Source: Agrocybe praecox
Taxonomy: Eukaryota > Basidiomycota > Agaricomycetes > Agaricales > Agrocybaceae
Reading direction: 5' to 3'
Length of the DNA: 64,000 nucleotides
Assembly: GCA_964017145.1 (NCBI GenBank)
Contig: OZ024846.1
Span: forward strand, 1,426,001 to 1,490,000
The translations under genes were made by a program, and so were the position numbers. Numbering within the stretch: position 1 is the stretch's first letter; each line of letters opens with the position of its first letter. Positions 38,941-50,623 of the stretch are shown in pieces. The notes beneath the pieces were generated by a model, which was not told the DNA's origin, did no database searches, and saw only the letters and a list, made by a program, of their open reading frames with translations.

Positions 38941-41900
38941 CTACTTGAAGTTGAATGTATTGTACCCATACGGATCGTATGGAGTGTTCTGCGTGATGCT
39001 ACCGCTACTTCCCTGCCACCCGCCGGCCTGTGTCGAACTACCCGGATGCCAGTGTTGACCAAATATCCGTATGAAGTCACTGTCTTGCTGTTGAGTTGCG
39101 GGCGCTGGTTGAGTCGCGCTGGTCCCAAATTCAAGTTCTAGAGGAACTAAAATGCTGTCTTCAAGGCGCATTACATGTCTATAGTCCTCGCTGTCATCGT
39201 CGCAGCTGCTCTGGGCTGGTTCTATATCCTCGTCGGTTGGTATTCTGGACTTTCCACGGGCAGTGTTCTTTTTGGCCGGTGAGCGCTTTAGACCGGCTGA
39301 ATCCTGAAGAGCTTTCTCCAGTTCTCGAAGCTCTTTTTTTCGAACATTCGCCTCTTTGCTGGTCTGTGACAGCTGGTTGATTTCATCCCTAATTTCGTGA
39401 ATTTTCAGAGCAACTCCTTCCCTGTCGCTACGGGCTCTTGCGCGTCCCAGTTGACGATTACGATTCGCCCGATCACGCTCAACCTGTGTGTTATGAGGAT
39501 TCATAAGCACACAGTTCTTCTCTGAGAGCATGAGCTTATCTAAGACACCCTCGTCGAGCTTACGCGCCCTAAGGATAAAGATAAATCATATAAATGTAAA
39601 TTTTTAATGATCACGAACAAGTCACAACTGACGTACTCAGATACAGCCTCTGCTAAAGGCAATCCAGTTCCTGTGTGCTGGTTGGTGTATGGGTGTGCAC
39701 TTTCGTTGAGGTTGGTACTAAACGGTGATAAGAACCAGTCCTCCCTAGGTATTTTTGACATGTGTGAATTTACGGATGGAATAAACCATGGACATGACTT
39801 TTTGTCGATCATCCAATCTGAAAAGAAAAATATTAGAAAAATTTGCAGCACTCATAACGGTGTAGGATAGTAGCTGGTAGATGCATACCTCGGAGACACT
39901 TGTATTCGGACTCTTCACAGAATGTGACAAATTCTGATACTTCCTCCTTTGATTGCAAGAAAGCGAATCCACGCACACGATCCATGATATCTTTTGGCAG
40001 TGTCTTAGCAAGATCATCAAGCTTTCGCTCCAAATGAATGTCGCAGGTGCGTAATATATACTGCACTATGACTTGCGGATCGGTTTCGTCAAATACAGCA
40101 CTGCGTTGCTGTGATCCTTCAATAAGTAATGTAGCACGACGTGCAGCAATGCGCTTTAGTAGCGCATCACCGAGGGCATTGGCTTGAGGTTTGCTTCCGT
40201 CGACAAGGATGGCTGTCAATCCGGTACCATCTATGAACTTGAACTGCAGCGGCTTTCCTGTAACCTTCTCGACTGTGTCGAAAAAGCCAGTCCATAGCTG
40301 CTCAAATGCGGCGCGTGTTTCGTGATTGGAATAGATTCGCGCCACTGTAACACGCGCATTCAATCTCGCATCCCATATCACGACTTCCCACTCCTTCCAT
40401 ATACCGAAAACTCGCTTGTATGTATTGTCGTGTAGCGTACATTTTGCGGTGTGGATACGCTCTGCCAGCCCAGGTACCATGGTCACGATGACATCGACAC
40501 CATCCTTCATGGAAATCCCGTGGATGTAGCGCTTGTTGGCTGGCAATGTTTCATCGTCTTTTCGCTTTCGGAACATTACTCCCTCAACACCGGAGCCGTA
40601 TGGGTTGTCTTTCTTCTTGAGCATTGAAACCACGGTACGTCGATTTCGGTTGACAGCCAATGCAGGATCAAAGGATGACATGTCCTTTGAATCGAAGATC
40701 TCCTTTGTCGTCTGAGCTGGATAACAGAGAAATGAAATAATTAAATTGTGATTTTACTACAGAAAAATACTAGCTACACACCCATGTCACACTTCTGAAC
40801 GGTGGCACGGGAGACACCGTGTGTTTGAACAGACAAAATATATTTATCTTTCCCATCTCGAGAGAGTTTCGTAGCAGGGAACTTGGGATGATTGTGAGCA
40901 TTTTCGAAGATAACGATGGCTCTTCTGTCATTACGATCCATAGGTGCATAGATTTTGATAATGGTAGGACACTTTCGATGGATAATCTTGCCCTGAATGA
41001 TCTCTCCGTCTTTTAAATGGTTATAAGCTGAGAATAAGATGAGATTCATAACTGTATCCAAGAAATATAAACACTCACGGCAATTACGTTTGCCTCGTCC
41101 TCCATGTCGCGGATGAAGAACACGAGCGCACTTCCTCGTTGTGAGCGCATTTGAGAATTTTCCGCCCGATTTGAATAGCTCGCACACCAAGTGCTCGGGA
41201 ATCTCACGCGGTATAGCCATGAATCGATGGTCATTTCCCTTCCCATTAATCCAACCAGAGCACCCAATAAACCCCCGCTTTCCATCGTACGTCTTTCCTT
41301 TCTTATACTCCCGATAGACAGCCTCACCCACGCAGCCTTTGCCACCAATCTCAACCTCACATTTCTTCGCAATAGCGTCCTTATAGAATCTAGATATGGA
41401 TATTAAGTTATAAAAATTACAACGAAACAAAAATTAGCGGGGGAACTTACTGTGATGCCCTCGCCTCAATGGACTCCTGCTCTGCTGCATTCACTTCTCT
41501 TTCAGCATCGAATAACTCTCGCATATCATCATCGTCTGGTTCATATCGCTCACATCCATCGAGGAGTGTCATATCTAACTCACTACAGTGCCAACAACCT
41601 TGACACTTATGTTCCGTGTATTGGCAGCGTTCGTCTCCAAACTGATGCACCCTTGGGCACCGTTTCTGATTCTCCTCCTTGTTTGTGCCACCACTGCCGC
41701 CATTCCAAGAATCCTGGTCCTATTACGTTGGAATTAATATATAGAATTGATTCATTTACAAATTATCAGACTTACCTGAGATTTCACAATCGATGCCATG
41801 GACATATCATTGCCATTCGCGTCCTTCCATTCGCGTGGATCGTCACGGAGATCCAGTAAATATGCTGTATCTTTGGATACAGTCCACGTCGAAGGAATGT

Positions 41901-42605
41901 CTGTAAGTGTACAGATCTCCTTAACGTACGTCTGCCGTGTAACCCTAATAAGATCCCCACGTTCTTTCTGCTTGCCCGTCCCCTTCTGTCGTTTCGTCGT
42001 TTCTTCTACTATCTCAACCTCATCGGAGTCCGACTCCATGCTCGCTCGCTTTTTCCGTTTGCGTTGTCGATTTTTAGGCTTTTTAGGCGCCTCCGAATCG
42101 TCCGAGTCGATTACAATCACGTCCTTTGATGCGTGTAACGCACTAACAGGACCTGAGCGACTAGCAGAGGCCGTGAGAGCTGCTTTAGGCGCCTGTGATA
42201 ATGCTGGCGACTTCGTCCTCGTTGGAGTGACATTGGAAATGTTGTTAATCGATTGGAGACCAGGTTCTATCTTGATTGGATGTTCTACCTTGACTGGGGT
42301 CGTCGCTACTGTTGACAGAGCGCGGAACGGCTGAATGGGGTGTGGCATGGAAGCTGCATTTTGAGCGCGACGTGCTGCAAAGACTACAAAACTCTCTAAA
42401 TTGAGCCAGGAGGCTGCATTATGTATACTCAAACATCCAGAAGCCACGATAGCAGGGGAAAAATTCTGCAAACCAATCACAAACCTTGTCAACAACAGAG
42501 AAACTTTGAAAGCAGATTTAGACTCACCTCCTCCAGGTAGGCATTAAGGGTTTCGCTTCCAACGTCCTGGATAATCTCTTCGATGACTTCCTGTTTTCCT
42601 GTCAT
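38941..42605 (-). CDS. MULE-type DDE transposase-like protein, lineage-specific family
   Basis: Eight exons (42528-42605, 41776-42465, 41451-41719, 41079-41389, 40782-41027, 39889-40716, 39637-39817, 38941-39568) give 1,076 residues with no stop. It matches a large family of agaricomycete hypothetical proteins. N-terminal part: acidic/basic low complexity. Middle: a Cys/His-rich region (CPRVHQFGDERCQ, CQGCWHC, then CPYNHL and a block ending FENAHNHPKFPATK), like the zinc-binding DNA-recognition part of MULE/FAR1 transposases. Then a DDE-like core with candidate acids in LHDNTYKRV, ILVDGSKPQA and NLNESAHPYTN. The coiled-coil tail ends near TPYDPYGYNTF. Upstream in-frame coding sequence without an ATG (EWLTPNTISPVLLDEF) suggests a further 5' exon. 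It could be an intact transposase or a domesticated copy. Confidence 0.75.
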
Positions 42606-42867
42606 GAATTCGTCGAGCAAAACGGGGGAAATGGTGTTGGGAGTTAGCCACTCGCTTTGAGAGACTGGGAGGAGAAAAAAGAGCAGGAAATCGCATTTTT
42701 TCCTCCGTATAACATGGCTGTTGCATTGAATACACAATGATGCTCAAGGAAACGCGTATACGACAATGAGAGGTCAAAAATTCACGGCTACACGTGATGG
42801 TATGTGGCAGAGAACAACCCGATGGCCGCTGGACGGTCTCGGGATGCCGGCACGACGGATGTACCCG

Positions 42868-42929
42868 ACTTCCACTGCCCGACACCAACTTCCACTTCCC
42901 GAAAGCCACTTCCACTGTCCGTTTCGCGA
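42868..42929. repeat. Right cluster: ACTTCCAC every 20 bases plus GTTTCGCGA
   Basis: ACTTCCAC starts at 42868, 42888 and 42908, exactly 20 bases apart, followed by GTTTCGCGA at 42921-42929. The same 9-mer is inverted at 38733-38741 on the far side of the transposase-like gene. Together the two clusters look like the subterminal or terminal repeats of one element of roughly 4.2 kb. Confidence 0.65.
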
Positions 42930-43177
42930 GTACTACTACTATATCTTTAGTATATACTCTATTCTACATATCACGTATGTACTTGTCCTTTTTATGTCTT
43001 TCAAGTTCTTCACAGACCTGCACGCGAGGCTATTGGAATGGGATTAAATCCATATAATACACATCTAAGCATAACTCGACAACTGGTAAGAAAACATATA
43101 AATAACATTACGTAGGAGTGTTCAAACAATAGATATAGAATTCCATGGCGGCCAACGGAATCACCGGGCTGTCCCTT

Positions 43178-44146
43178 CTACACGATGATGCATGGGTTGT
43201 AATTTCGTTTCTTCGAGTTCTCCGTCCTTGACGGATCCACCGGGTTGTGTTTTCTCATCTGTCTGGTAAGGTCCTCGAACACGTCTTCGATGTGCCAATT
43301 TCGTTTGGCAGACGTTTCGTAAAACGGGACCTTCCATTGGCTTGAAAGAGACTGGATGGTGGCCCTTGGGACCTCTCTTTCGTTCACTAAATCGAGTTTT
43401 GTTCCAACAACAACAAGGGGAAATGTCTGCGATACATAGATTCAGTGCCAGAAGGATCAAGGTAATGCGTTCCAATAAATAACATACAGTATCTCCCCCC
43501 TTGATTCTCAGAATTTGCTTTCGCAGATTGTCTACTTCACGTAGAGTAGCTTCTTGAGTTAAACTGGATTTATATTAGCGAGTGCTTGTCATCAAACTGT
43601 TGCCACCTCACCTGAAAACCAAGATAAAACCACGGGCAGACTAAGCAAAGACATCAGTAAAACCGACGGAGAAAATCCTACTCTGTAGTAAGTACCTTTA
43701 TGTATACTTCATTGAGAGAAGTAAATTGTTCGGCTCCTGCGGTATCAAGCACCTCGAGCTGTGGCAATAATCAGTTTTCTTGACTTTGAGTGCACAATGC
43801 TGCATACCCACCGACTCTGTCCGACCATCTACAGAAAAAGTCCTCTGATACATTTCTGTAATTCTCGTCATCGAATCGGTCTATTGAAGTTTGAACTGCT
43901 CGAAGGTTCCTGACCTTCAATTGTGGGATCGTAATTTTCTACGAAGATGTTGCGGACGAAACGAACTGTGAAAGGTGTATGAGATATGCGATACCGATTG
44001 GTTGACTCTGCGTTTTCCCTACCTGTGAGTGCCGACTTTCCAACACCACCAGCTTAGAGGGGCCGACAAAAAAATGAATATCCATAATTCAGGAGATTTC
44101 TGGAATATAATATACCTCCAAGAACCACCGCTCTGAATTGCCGCAT
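43178..44146 (-). CDS. RSR1: Ras-family GTPase of the Rsr1/Bud1 (Rap) type
   Basis: Eight exons (44116-44146, 44023-44052, 43915-43965, 43812-43855, 43696-43758, 43612-43640, 43488-43563, 43178-43426) give 190 residues. P-loop GAGGVGKSAL (residues 10-19), effector region VENYDPTIEEMYQRTF, switch II DTAGAEQFTSL, then VVVGTKLDL (TKxD in place of NKxD), ETSAKRN, a basic stretch and the CaaX box CIIV for prenylation. The Rap-like EQF after DTAG and the FVRNIFVE segment point to Rsr1, which marks the site of polarised growth at the plasma membrane. Rap proteins have Thr where Ras has Gln61; here the residue is Ala, so intrinsic hydrolysis should rely on a GAP. The start codon is the only ATG ahead of the P-loop. 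Confidence 0.93.
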
Positions 44147-44546
44147 TGTGGGGAATTCACGTTTTCGAGGCAATCCGTTACTAGTTTCTGATCATGAGAA
44201 AGATAACTTTAGAAGGAAGATGTGCGCAAGAATATTCGCCTGCGTCTGACTAGAAACGGCCTTAATCAGACTTTCAGGTCGAAAGAGTTGTCCATGAAAG
44301 AGTCATCAGTCTACGTTGCTTGCCGTGAGAGTCTGGTTGGTTTGATTTAATTTTAGACTCCGGAGTTTGCAAGCAATGCTCAAAATGGCGACACCTATTT
44401 TATTTAACTAAAGTAACACAAATAAATGGACAACTTTCATAAATTACTCGCTTTCAAGTTATATCGATAAATTTTTGGTGATGGACTGAGAACACACCAA
44501 TATACGATATTGACAAAATGTAGTTCAATCTCGCAGGGATATGGCA
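44147..44546. other. Intergenic region, RSR1 promoter
   Basis: 400 bases between the RSR1 start and the eIF4B stop codon, both genes on the minus strand. No coding signal. Confidence 0.45.
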
Positions 44547-46465
44547 TTATAATGTGACTTTGGCAATATCCTCCCCCAGTTTTTCAGTGGCTTCTGAATT
44601 CCGATCTACATCATCGACCGTCTTGAGGGGACTGTCTTTCTTAGCGGCAACATTTGCGAAACTTAACGTGGGCCGAACGGTGGGCGCCAGAGTCGGTCCT
44701 GCAGGCTTTGTGGGTGATGTTTTGGGTAGAGGATTGGCAGTCGATACGGGCGGTGTGTGGGGTCGACTAAGCATACTCCTCTCAATACCTGTACGTGAAG
44801 TAGATCTCGACATTGAAAGTTTCTCTTGCTGCGTTTCTCGCTCCCGTTCAAGGCGTTCAGCTACTTCTTTGTCACGGGAACTGACATCTACTGGTCTAAT
44901 AAAGGGTCAATCTCAAACCAAGATCAATAAATAGCGGGTCTTACCGTGCGCCGCCAAATGGGTTTGCTTTTGGATGGCTTGTGGTAGGAGGTGTAGAGCC
45001 CATCTTCGGAGAAGATAAGGGACTTGGGGTAACAGACGCACCACCAGACCTAGGCAGAAGTTCTAGCTTCTTGCGAGCTAACTGAGGAGTGGGAGGTGTA
45101 GAGTTGTTAGCTTTGAACAAAGATGTCAGATAAATCAATAGTGCACGAATGAAGCGAGAATACATACGAGATGTGCGAGAGGCGAGGGCTTTCCCGGGAC
45201 GAGCAGCGGATCTCCAATCACCTTCATCTGCAATGGGTTCTTTTGGAGGACCCATGTCGCCCTTGGATCTATGGGTTTTCCCGAAGCTTTCTTCAGCCGG
45301 TCCATTGCCAGAAGGTTTAAATTTACTGCCAATGACCCAAAGATCTTCTTTATCAGCGACTCCACCCTGTGAATCGTTTGCCAGGAATCCAGAACCCTTC
45401 CTTTTGAATGATGGGACTTCTGGCTCGCTCGCTCTCTGAGGCCTACTAGAACGCCACTGATCCACCGAGTCGGAAGCAGCGACCGGTCTGTCAGAGGTTG
45501 GTCCATCAAAGCGGCGACGTGAAGAATCGCGCGAATTAGACAGATCTGGAAGGGGACCGTCCCTACGCCAAGGATTGTCAAACTTTGCACTATCTTCTGC
45601 AGCTCCAGCAAAACCAGCCCTTTCTTTGGCTAAACAAAAAAAAATTGACTTGTTGCATTGGCATTAACTAAATGCGACTTACGTGGTTCAGCGACGCTCA
45701 CGCGAATCGTTCTTCCAGAGAAATTCTATACAACACAGAAATGCCGTGAAGCGGATTGTACATTTAATGAGATGATGACTCACAGAACCGCTTTTCAATA
45801 TGGCACTCTTTAAACCTTCGAGATCTTCAAATTCTATGTAACCAAAACCTTTGGGCTTCTCGTCCTTGTCTTTGATGATTTTTACGGTTTTTATCTGTTG
45901 ATATTAGGGACAGGCAGATTGATGGAGGATCGAGCAAAGCAACACACTTTTGTGCCAGAAAAAAACTGCTCTAGTTCCAATTCAGTTAAGTCAAATGCTA
46001 AGTTCCCAATAAAAGCGGTGTAAGGGGGTTGACTGGGAAGTGGTATGTCGTCTCGAACTGGAGCAGCTTGCCGGTCCGCTAGTGGTAAAAGCGTTAGGCG
46101 CAAGTTATGAGGGATCGTAGAATAAGAGTGCATACGTCGTGAGCTTAGAAAGTCATCCCTACGACCAAAACGATCGCCAGAATGCTCTTCCTCGATTCTT
46201 GGAGCCGCTGAAGGGTGGTGAGATATTTGGAAAAGGAGTAGGTTGCAAGCCACACACGAGCATTGGGAAGTGATTCCATTTCGTCGGCCCATGACCCTAG
46301 AGCTGAATAAACGCAGGGTAAGTCGAAGTGGAAATCGGATGAGTATCCATGCAGACGTACTACTGTCCCCCAAGAACTCATTTAGTGAGATTTTTTTTGA
46401 CTTTTTTGGTGCTGTGAACCTTTGTTAAGATCTATAAAATACATTTACGTCCATGACTAACCCAT
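44547..46465 (-). CDS. TIF3: Translation initiation factor eIF4B (Tif3)
   Basis: Ten exons (46462-46465, 46361-46411, 46258-46302, 46136-46207, 45948-46078, 45784-45894, 45683-45725, 45168-45629, 44945-45110, 44547-44895) give 477 residues. The first exon is four bases, ATGG. Splicing yields MAPKKSKKISLNEFL, then GDSTLGSWADEMESLP, the conserved N-terminal box of fungal eIF4B. One RRM follows, with RNP2 AFIGNLAF and RNP1 KGFGYIEF. Next are a GRTIRVSVAEP segment, Arg/Asp/Gly-rich repeats around WRRDGPLPDLSNS, WRSSRPQRASEPE and EGDWRSAARPG, then a Pro/Ser/Thr-rich tail. The factor stimulates the eIF4A helicase and mRNA loading on the 40S subunit. The tiny first exon is inferred from phase and from the fit to the family start. 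Confidence 0.92.
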
Positions 46466-47045
46466 GCTATAAACCTTGGAGATGGTGAAGACTAAACGAT
46501 AGATAGGGAAATTTCGAGTTTCATGCTTTGCAACAGTTTGGCTGTGGCGTGGGTCTACGATATCTTGCAAATAATTTCACGTGTTATGCTGACTAATTGG
46601 ACAGCTGGACTGATCAATGCATCGCAAATGATCAGGTTCTATTTCAGCATAGCCACTCCCAGCGCGTATTGATAAAATAAGCCACAAGCCACAGGGTGGC
46701 CGCCCAGTACTGTATAAAAGGGCTCCCACTCACGATGGCTTTTTTCTCATCTTTTTGAACCTTTATCATTCTTTGCTCGCTCGTTTGGCATTATCGCCTC
46801 AAGCGTTCGCTTTTTCACCCCACCCTTCCACTTTCCCTCTTTGTTTTTGTTTCTGTTTTTTATGTAGCTCATGTTTGTATGTACATTTCGCTTGCTCCGG
46901 CTTGAGCTCGGTTGTGTGGTGTCGAAATCTTCGGTTTTCGTCACCCATCTTTCTTGCGAGTTGTTGCCCGCAAACACCCACTTCTCGGAGTCCACACGAG
47001 TTCCCCTTTTCTCAAAGTCACGAAGCACGAAATAGACACTAGAAG
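46466..47045. other. eIF4B upstream region and orphan plus-strand promoter
   Basis: No coding region is supported. A TATAAAAG box at 46713-46720 is followed by a pyrimidine-rich leader (46740-46860), the usual look of a strong fungal promoter reading rightwards. The transcript would run straight into the inverted-repeat element that starts at 47046. Confidence 0.4.
46713..46720 (+). promoter_or_regulatory. TATA box of an orphan promoter
   Basis: TATAAAAG, with a CT-rich leader beginning about 25 bases downstream and no ATG-led gene before the element at 47046. Its gene may have been split or displaced by that insertion. Confidence 0.4.
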
Positions 47046-47436
47046 TCACCCCGGGAAGCTGGAGTTTTCAGGTCACCTTAAAACCCCGGAGAAAATGTTC
47101 CTTTTCTCTCCGAGGTTAAGTATGGTAAAAACTACATAATATAATTGAAATTTATCTCAGTATGATATGAAGAAATAAACTACAATTGTAATTCATGATT
47201 TATTGTGTCCCTAAAACACGACCGACAATATAATTGTCAGTCATGATAAAAATAGATACAAAAACCTGATTTTCTGCACGTGTTTACTACTCACTGAATA
47301 TTTTAATTTTGTACTTGATTTTGGTGTGTCCGAAACTCTGAGAGAAAACAGAAGTTTTATTCCTACTTAAATGGGGCGTAGGACAATCATACGACCAGTG
47401 TACGCTTGCTGGGATATTTACACCCACATGTCCCAC
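47046..47436 (+). repeat. Left terminal inverted repeat
   Basis: Matches the reverse complement of 50231-50623 almost base for base. Differences noted: 47060s GG/GA, three to four CG/CA changes near 47388-47430. Confidence 0.9.
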
Positions 47437-47805
47437 CTAGTGTTGAGTAAATGCGAAGCAGATGTACCATTATGACCAAGATTGTGCAAGAATTCGAGAG
47501 TTGAGACATTGAGATGCACGATGAAAATTCATGGAAGAGTAGCATGCTTTCAATAAGTTAGAACTTAGCTATGGATGTCGCGTAGCCCCACCATTGTCTC
47601 ATACTATAGTGGTCGATGCCGACTCATGTCAAAAGCTGCCGTCATCGCCGTCATCGCATTCTATTTTGAGCACAAATCTTCAATTGTCTGACTACAGATG
47701 ATAGTCGCTGAGAGAGTACATTTATGTGCACATGTGCACTCATGCATCATGTTGCACAGTATCTAATTCTCGCTTGTTTTGTTCTTTAGCTTTAGAGAGA
47801 ACTGT

Positions 47806-47961
47806 CAATGACGACGAGCAGGACAAAAGTGTCGGTTCAGCCCAGTTCAGCTATCAGCGGCTCTGATCATAATTGCTGCTCAAATCTATTTTTATTGGTT
47901 GAGAGAAACCGCCGCCGACAATGACTAGGACAAAAGCCTCGGTTCGGCCCAGTTTGGCTAT
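47806..47961 (+). repeat. Imperfect direct duplication inside the element
   Basis: Segments 47806-47854 and 47919-47961 share CAATGAC, GGACAAAAG, CGGTTC, GCCCAGTT and GCTAT in the same order, about 113 bases apart. Likely an old internal duplication. Confidence 0.6.
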
Positions 47962-50230
47962 TGTCATCTCCCATTATGGTTGTTAACCACATCTATTTAA
48001 AGAACAATAGCTCTGCAGCACTCAGTCGTTCAATGTATCCACCAGTTATTGTTCGGGCCGGCGTGAGAGCGACCTGATTTGGGTTGGAATCGCAGCAACC
48101 AATTTGAATGAAGAACAAAAGCTCAATTGTGTGACATTATCAGTGTTGTGACTAGTAACTAGCGCCTTGTGAGGGCCAACAGGGTGCATGGAGATCTTGT
48201 TGCATACTCAACATATACCCTCAATTATGTACCAAATTTATTTGATATACATGTAGTACAAGGCTTGTATTTACTAGTTACATACAAGTGCAACATAAGA
48301 GATACTAAATACGTGTTGGAGCAGTCCAGGATGCAGCTTGATGGCATAGCTGGGCTTGGAAGCGTGTTGAGCAGCCTTGCACGATGGCAGTTGCAGTCAA
48401 GGAGTGATGTATTCGGCTATGGACGCATCGCATTGTCACGAACTGATCTAATCTAATCCACACTACACATTGGGCAGTCGGTCAGACTGCACTGCCACAG
48501 CGTCAGATCGCTTATTCTGCGCGCTGATGAACCGTGAGAATGCAATATGCACCCAACGCGCACATCAGCCGCTCGTTGCTGAATCTACTCGTAATGCCTC
48601 CCCAGTGCACCAGCATTACTTAAGAGTTTGTAAATATGTAGATTACTATACAGTAAGGGTATTTCGCCAAAAAAACCCGACTCCAGGCTGCCCTGAGACC
48701 TGGAAAGCCATCCATTTGGGATTTTAGGTGACTGCATATCGTGTTCCCACGGTTCGTCAGTGTACAGAATATGTGATCCAACTCGCATTGAGTGTCTCCC
48801 TTGTATTCATACGTAACTAGTGGATAAAATCCTTATATGTACACAGTACACATCAAATACATTCCTTACATAATTGAGGGTATATATGGGTGTATATAAT
48901 ACATATACGCTCAGAAATACAACAGTACAACGGTCGGCTTACCAATAATCGGCAAAGGAATGTCGCATATCAAATCAAAATGATAAATCTGCAAGGACAC
49001 AATTGAACTACTGTTCTTAAAATACAGTGGCGACTAGAAGTCGCCCCTTTGTCGGATAGTCATTATGATGAGAGAAAGATGTATCACTGGAGTGCCATTG
49101 GATGCTGCTTTCGGGCTTCCTGCACGACACTCTATCATGTCTTTTGTTGTTCTATATATAATATTCAATACACTTATCGGACGCACGAGCAGTGACTGTC
49201 ATATAAAAATAGCCAACTCTGTCAGAGTTATGTCCGGATCCCCAGCTCCGATAAGACTAGAGGCTGCGGCTTAGGCTTCAGGAATCGGCAGCCAAGCAAT
49301 TTGATGGCAATTGTCATGTATGTCTGATGGCATGCTGGTCACACTGCTGGTCACACTGCAGAGGCATACGCGCAGGCCATCCAAGCGTTGCTGAGCGTTG
49401 TCAAAGAAGCCTGCTCACGGCTGCCCTGCCAATCACACCTTTTATGTTGGTTGCTTTTATTGTAGTAATACTAAGGATTCTCTTTAAAAATATTGATATT
49501 AGTAATTTTAAAGCTTATTTTTATAACAAAATACAAAAGTGCATTGTCAGAAATTTATTTTCATGGATTTGTGTGAGTTTGTTGTTCAAGACGATGAGCA
49601 GGCAATGAACGACCAAATGATTAGGTGACATGTGGGTGACATTGGCACGACCAATCGCATCATCATTCAATTGTCGAGTCGCCGTTAAATCCAATTACAA
49701 AGATTAGTTGATGACTATTCCTAAAACGTACTAAAACTGACAATAGTCATCCGACTACATAATATCCGGGGATGTCAATTATTGGAAGTACCCAAGATTA
49801 AAATAAATACATTTAAGAGACCACCACCACTATACCACCGACCCTGGCATTGGACACATTGAACAACTGAGTGCTGGAGTGGTGAGCTTTTGTTCTTTAA
49901 ATAGTACGATGATGGGAGCTGGCGATTGCTGAATCGGGCCAGACTGACACCTTTTTGTCTTGGTCGTCATCTTTAGTCAGACAATTGGAGATTTGTTCTC
50001 GACATAGAATGCCACGATGACAACGACAGCCTCTGCTATTGGCATCAACAACTATAAAATATGATGCAATGGTTAGGCTACGCAATGTCCATAGTTAAGC
50101 TCTGACTTATTAAATGCCCCACTCTTCCCTGGATTGTCATTGATCATGCTCCTCAATGCCTCGAATTCTTGTACTACAATCTTGCGACGGGACATACTAG
50201 TACATCTGCCCTTCGCATTTACTCAATATT

Positions 50231-50623
50231 ACGTGGGCCGTGTGGGTGTAAATATCCCAGCAAGTGTACACTGGTCGTACGATTGTCCTATGCCCCATTT
50301 AAGTAGGAATAAAACTTCTGTTTTCTCTCAGAGTTTCGGACACACCAAAATCAAGTACAAAATTAAAATATTCAGTGAGTAGTAAACACGTGCAGAAAAT
50401 CAGGTTTTTGTATCTATTTTTATCATGACTGACAATTATATTGTCGGTCGTGTTTTAGGGACACAATAAATCATGAATTACAATTGTAGTTTATTTCTTC
50501 ATATCATACTGAGATAAATTTCAATTATATTATGTAGTTTTTACCATACTTAACCTCGGAGAGAAAAGGAACATTTTCTCCGGGGTTTTAAGGTGACCTG
50601 AAAACTTCAGCTTCCCGGGGTGA
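50231..50623 (-). repeat. Right terminal inverted repeat
   Basis: Inverted partner of 47046-47436. The outer end reads AGCTTCCCGGGGTGA on the plus strand, followed by GTCGACTT of the flank. Confidence 0.9.

Larger units (their letters stand above)
47046..50623. mobile_element. Non-autonomous element with about 390-base inverted repeats
   Basis: The first and last roughly 390 bases are inverted copies with only about five differences, beginning TCACCCCGGGAAGCT at each outer end. The 2.8 kb between holds no frame above 95 codons and no recognisable transposase, so the element depends on proteins made elsewhere or is a deletion derivative. I found no convincing target-site duplication. The interior has an imperfect duplicated 45-base segment at 47806 and 47919. 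Very long inverted repeats with little between them occur in foldback-type and some MULE-type elements; I cannot assign the family. Confidence 0.85.

Noticed and set aside
42868..42915. Regularly spaced 8-mers that resemble a miniature CRISPR array
   Set aside because: Eukaryotic nuclear DNA, 12-base gaps of related rather than unique sequence, and matching motifs at the other end of a transposase gene. Transposon end motifs are the better reading.
46755..47049. 95- and 100-codon frames on opposite strands upstream of the large element
   Set aside because: CT-rich leader sequence. The plus frame has no ATG start and both lack any family similarity.
48040..48110. tRNA-like GGTTGGAATC near 48080
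   Set aside because: Only a partial B box, and no A box or acceptor stem at suitable distance.
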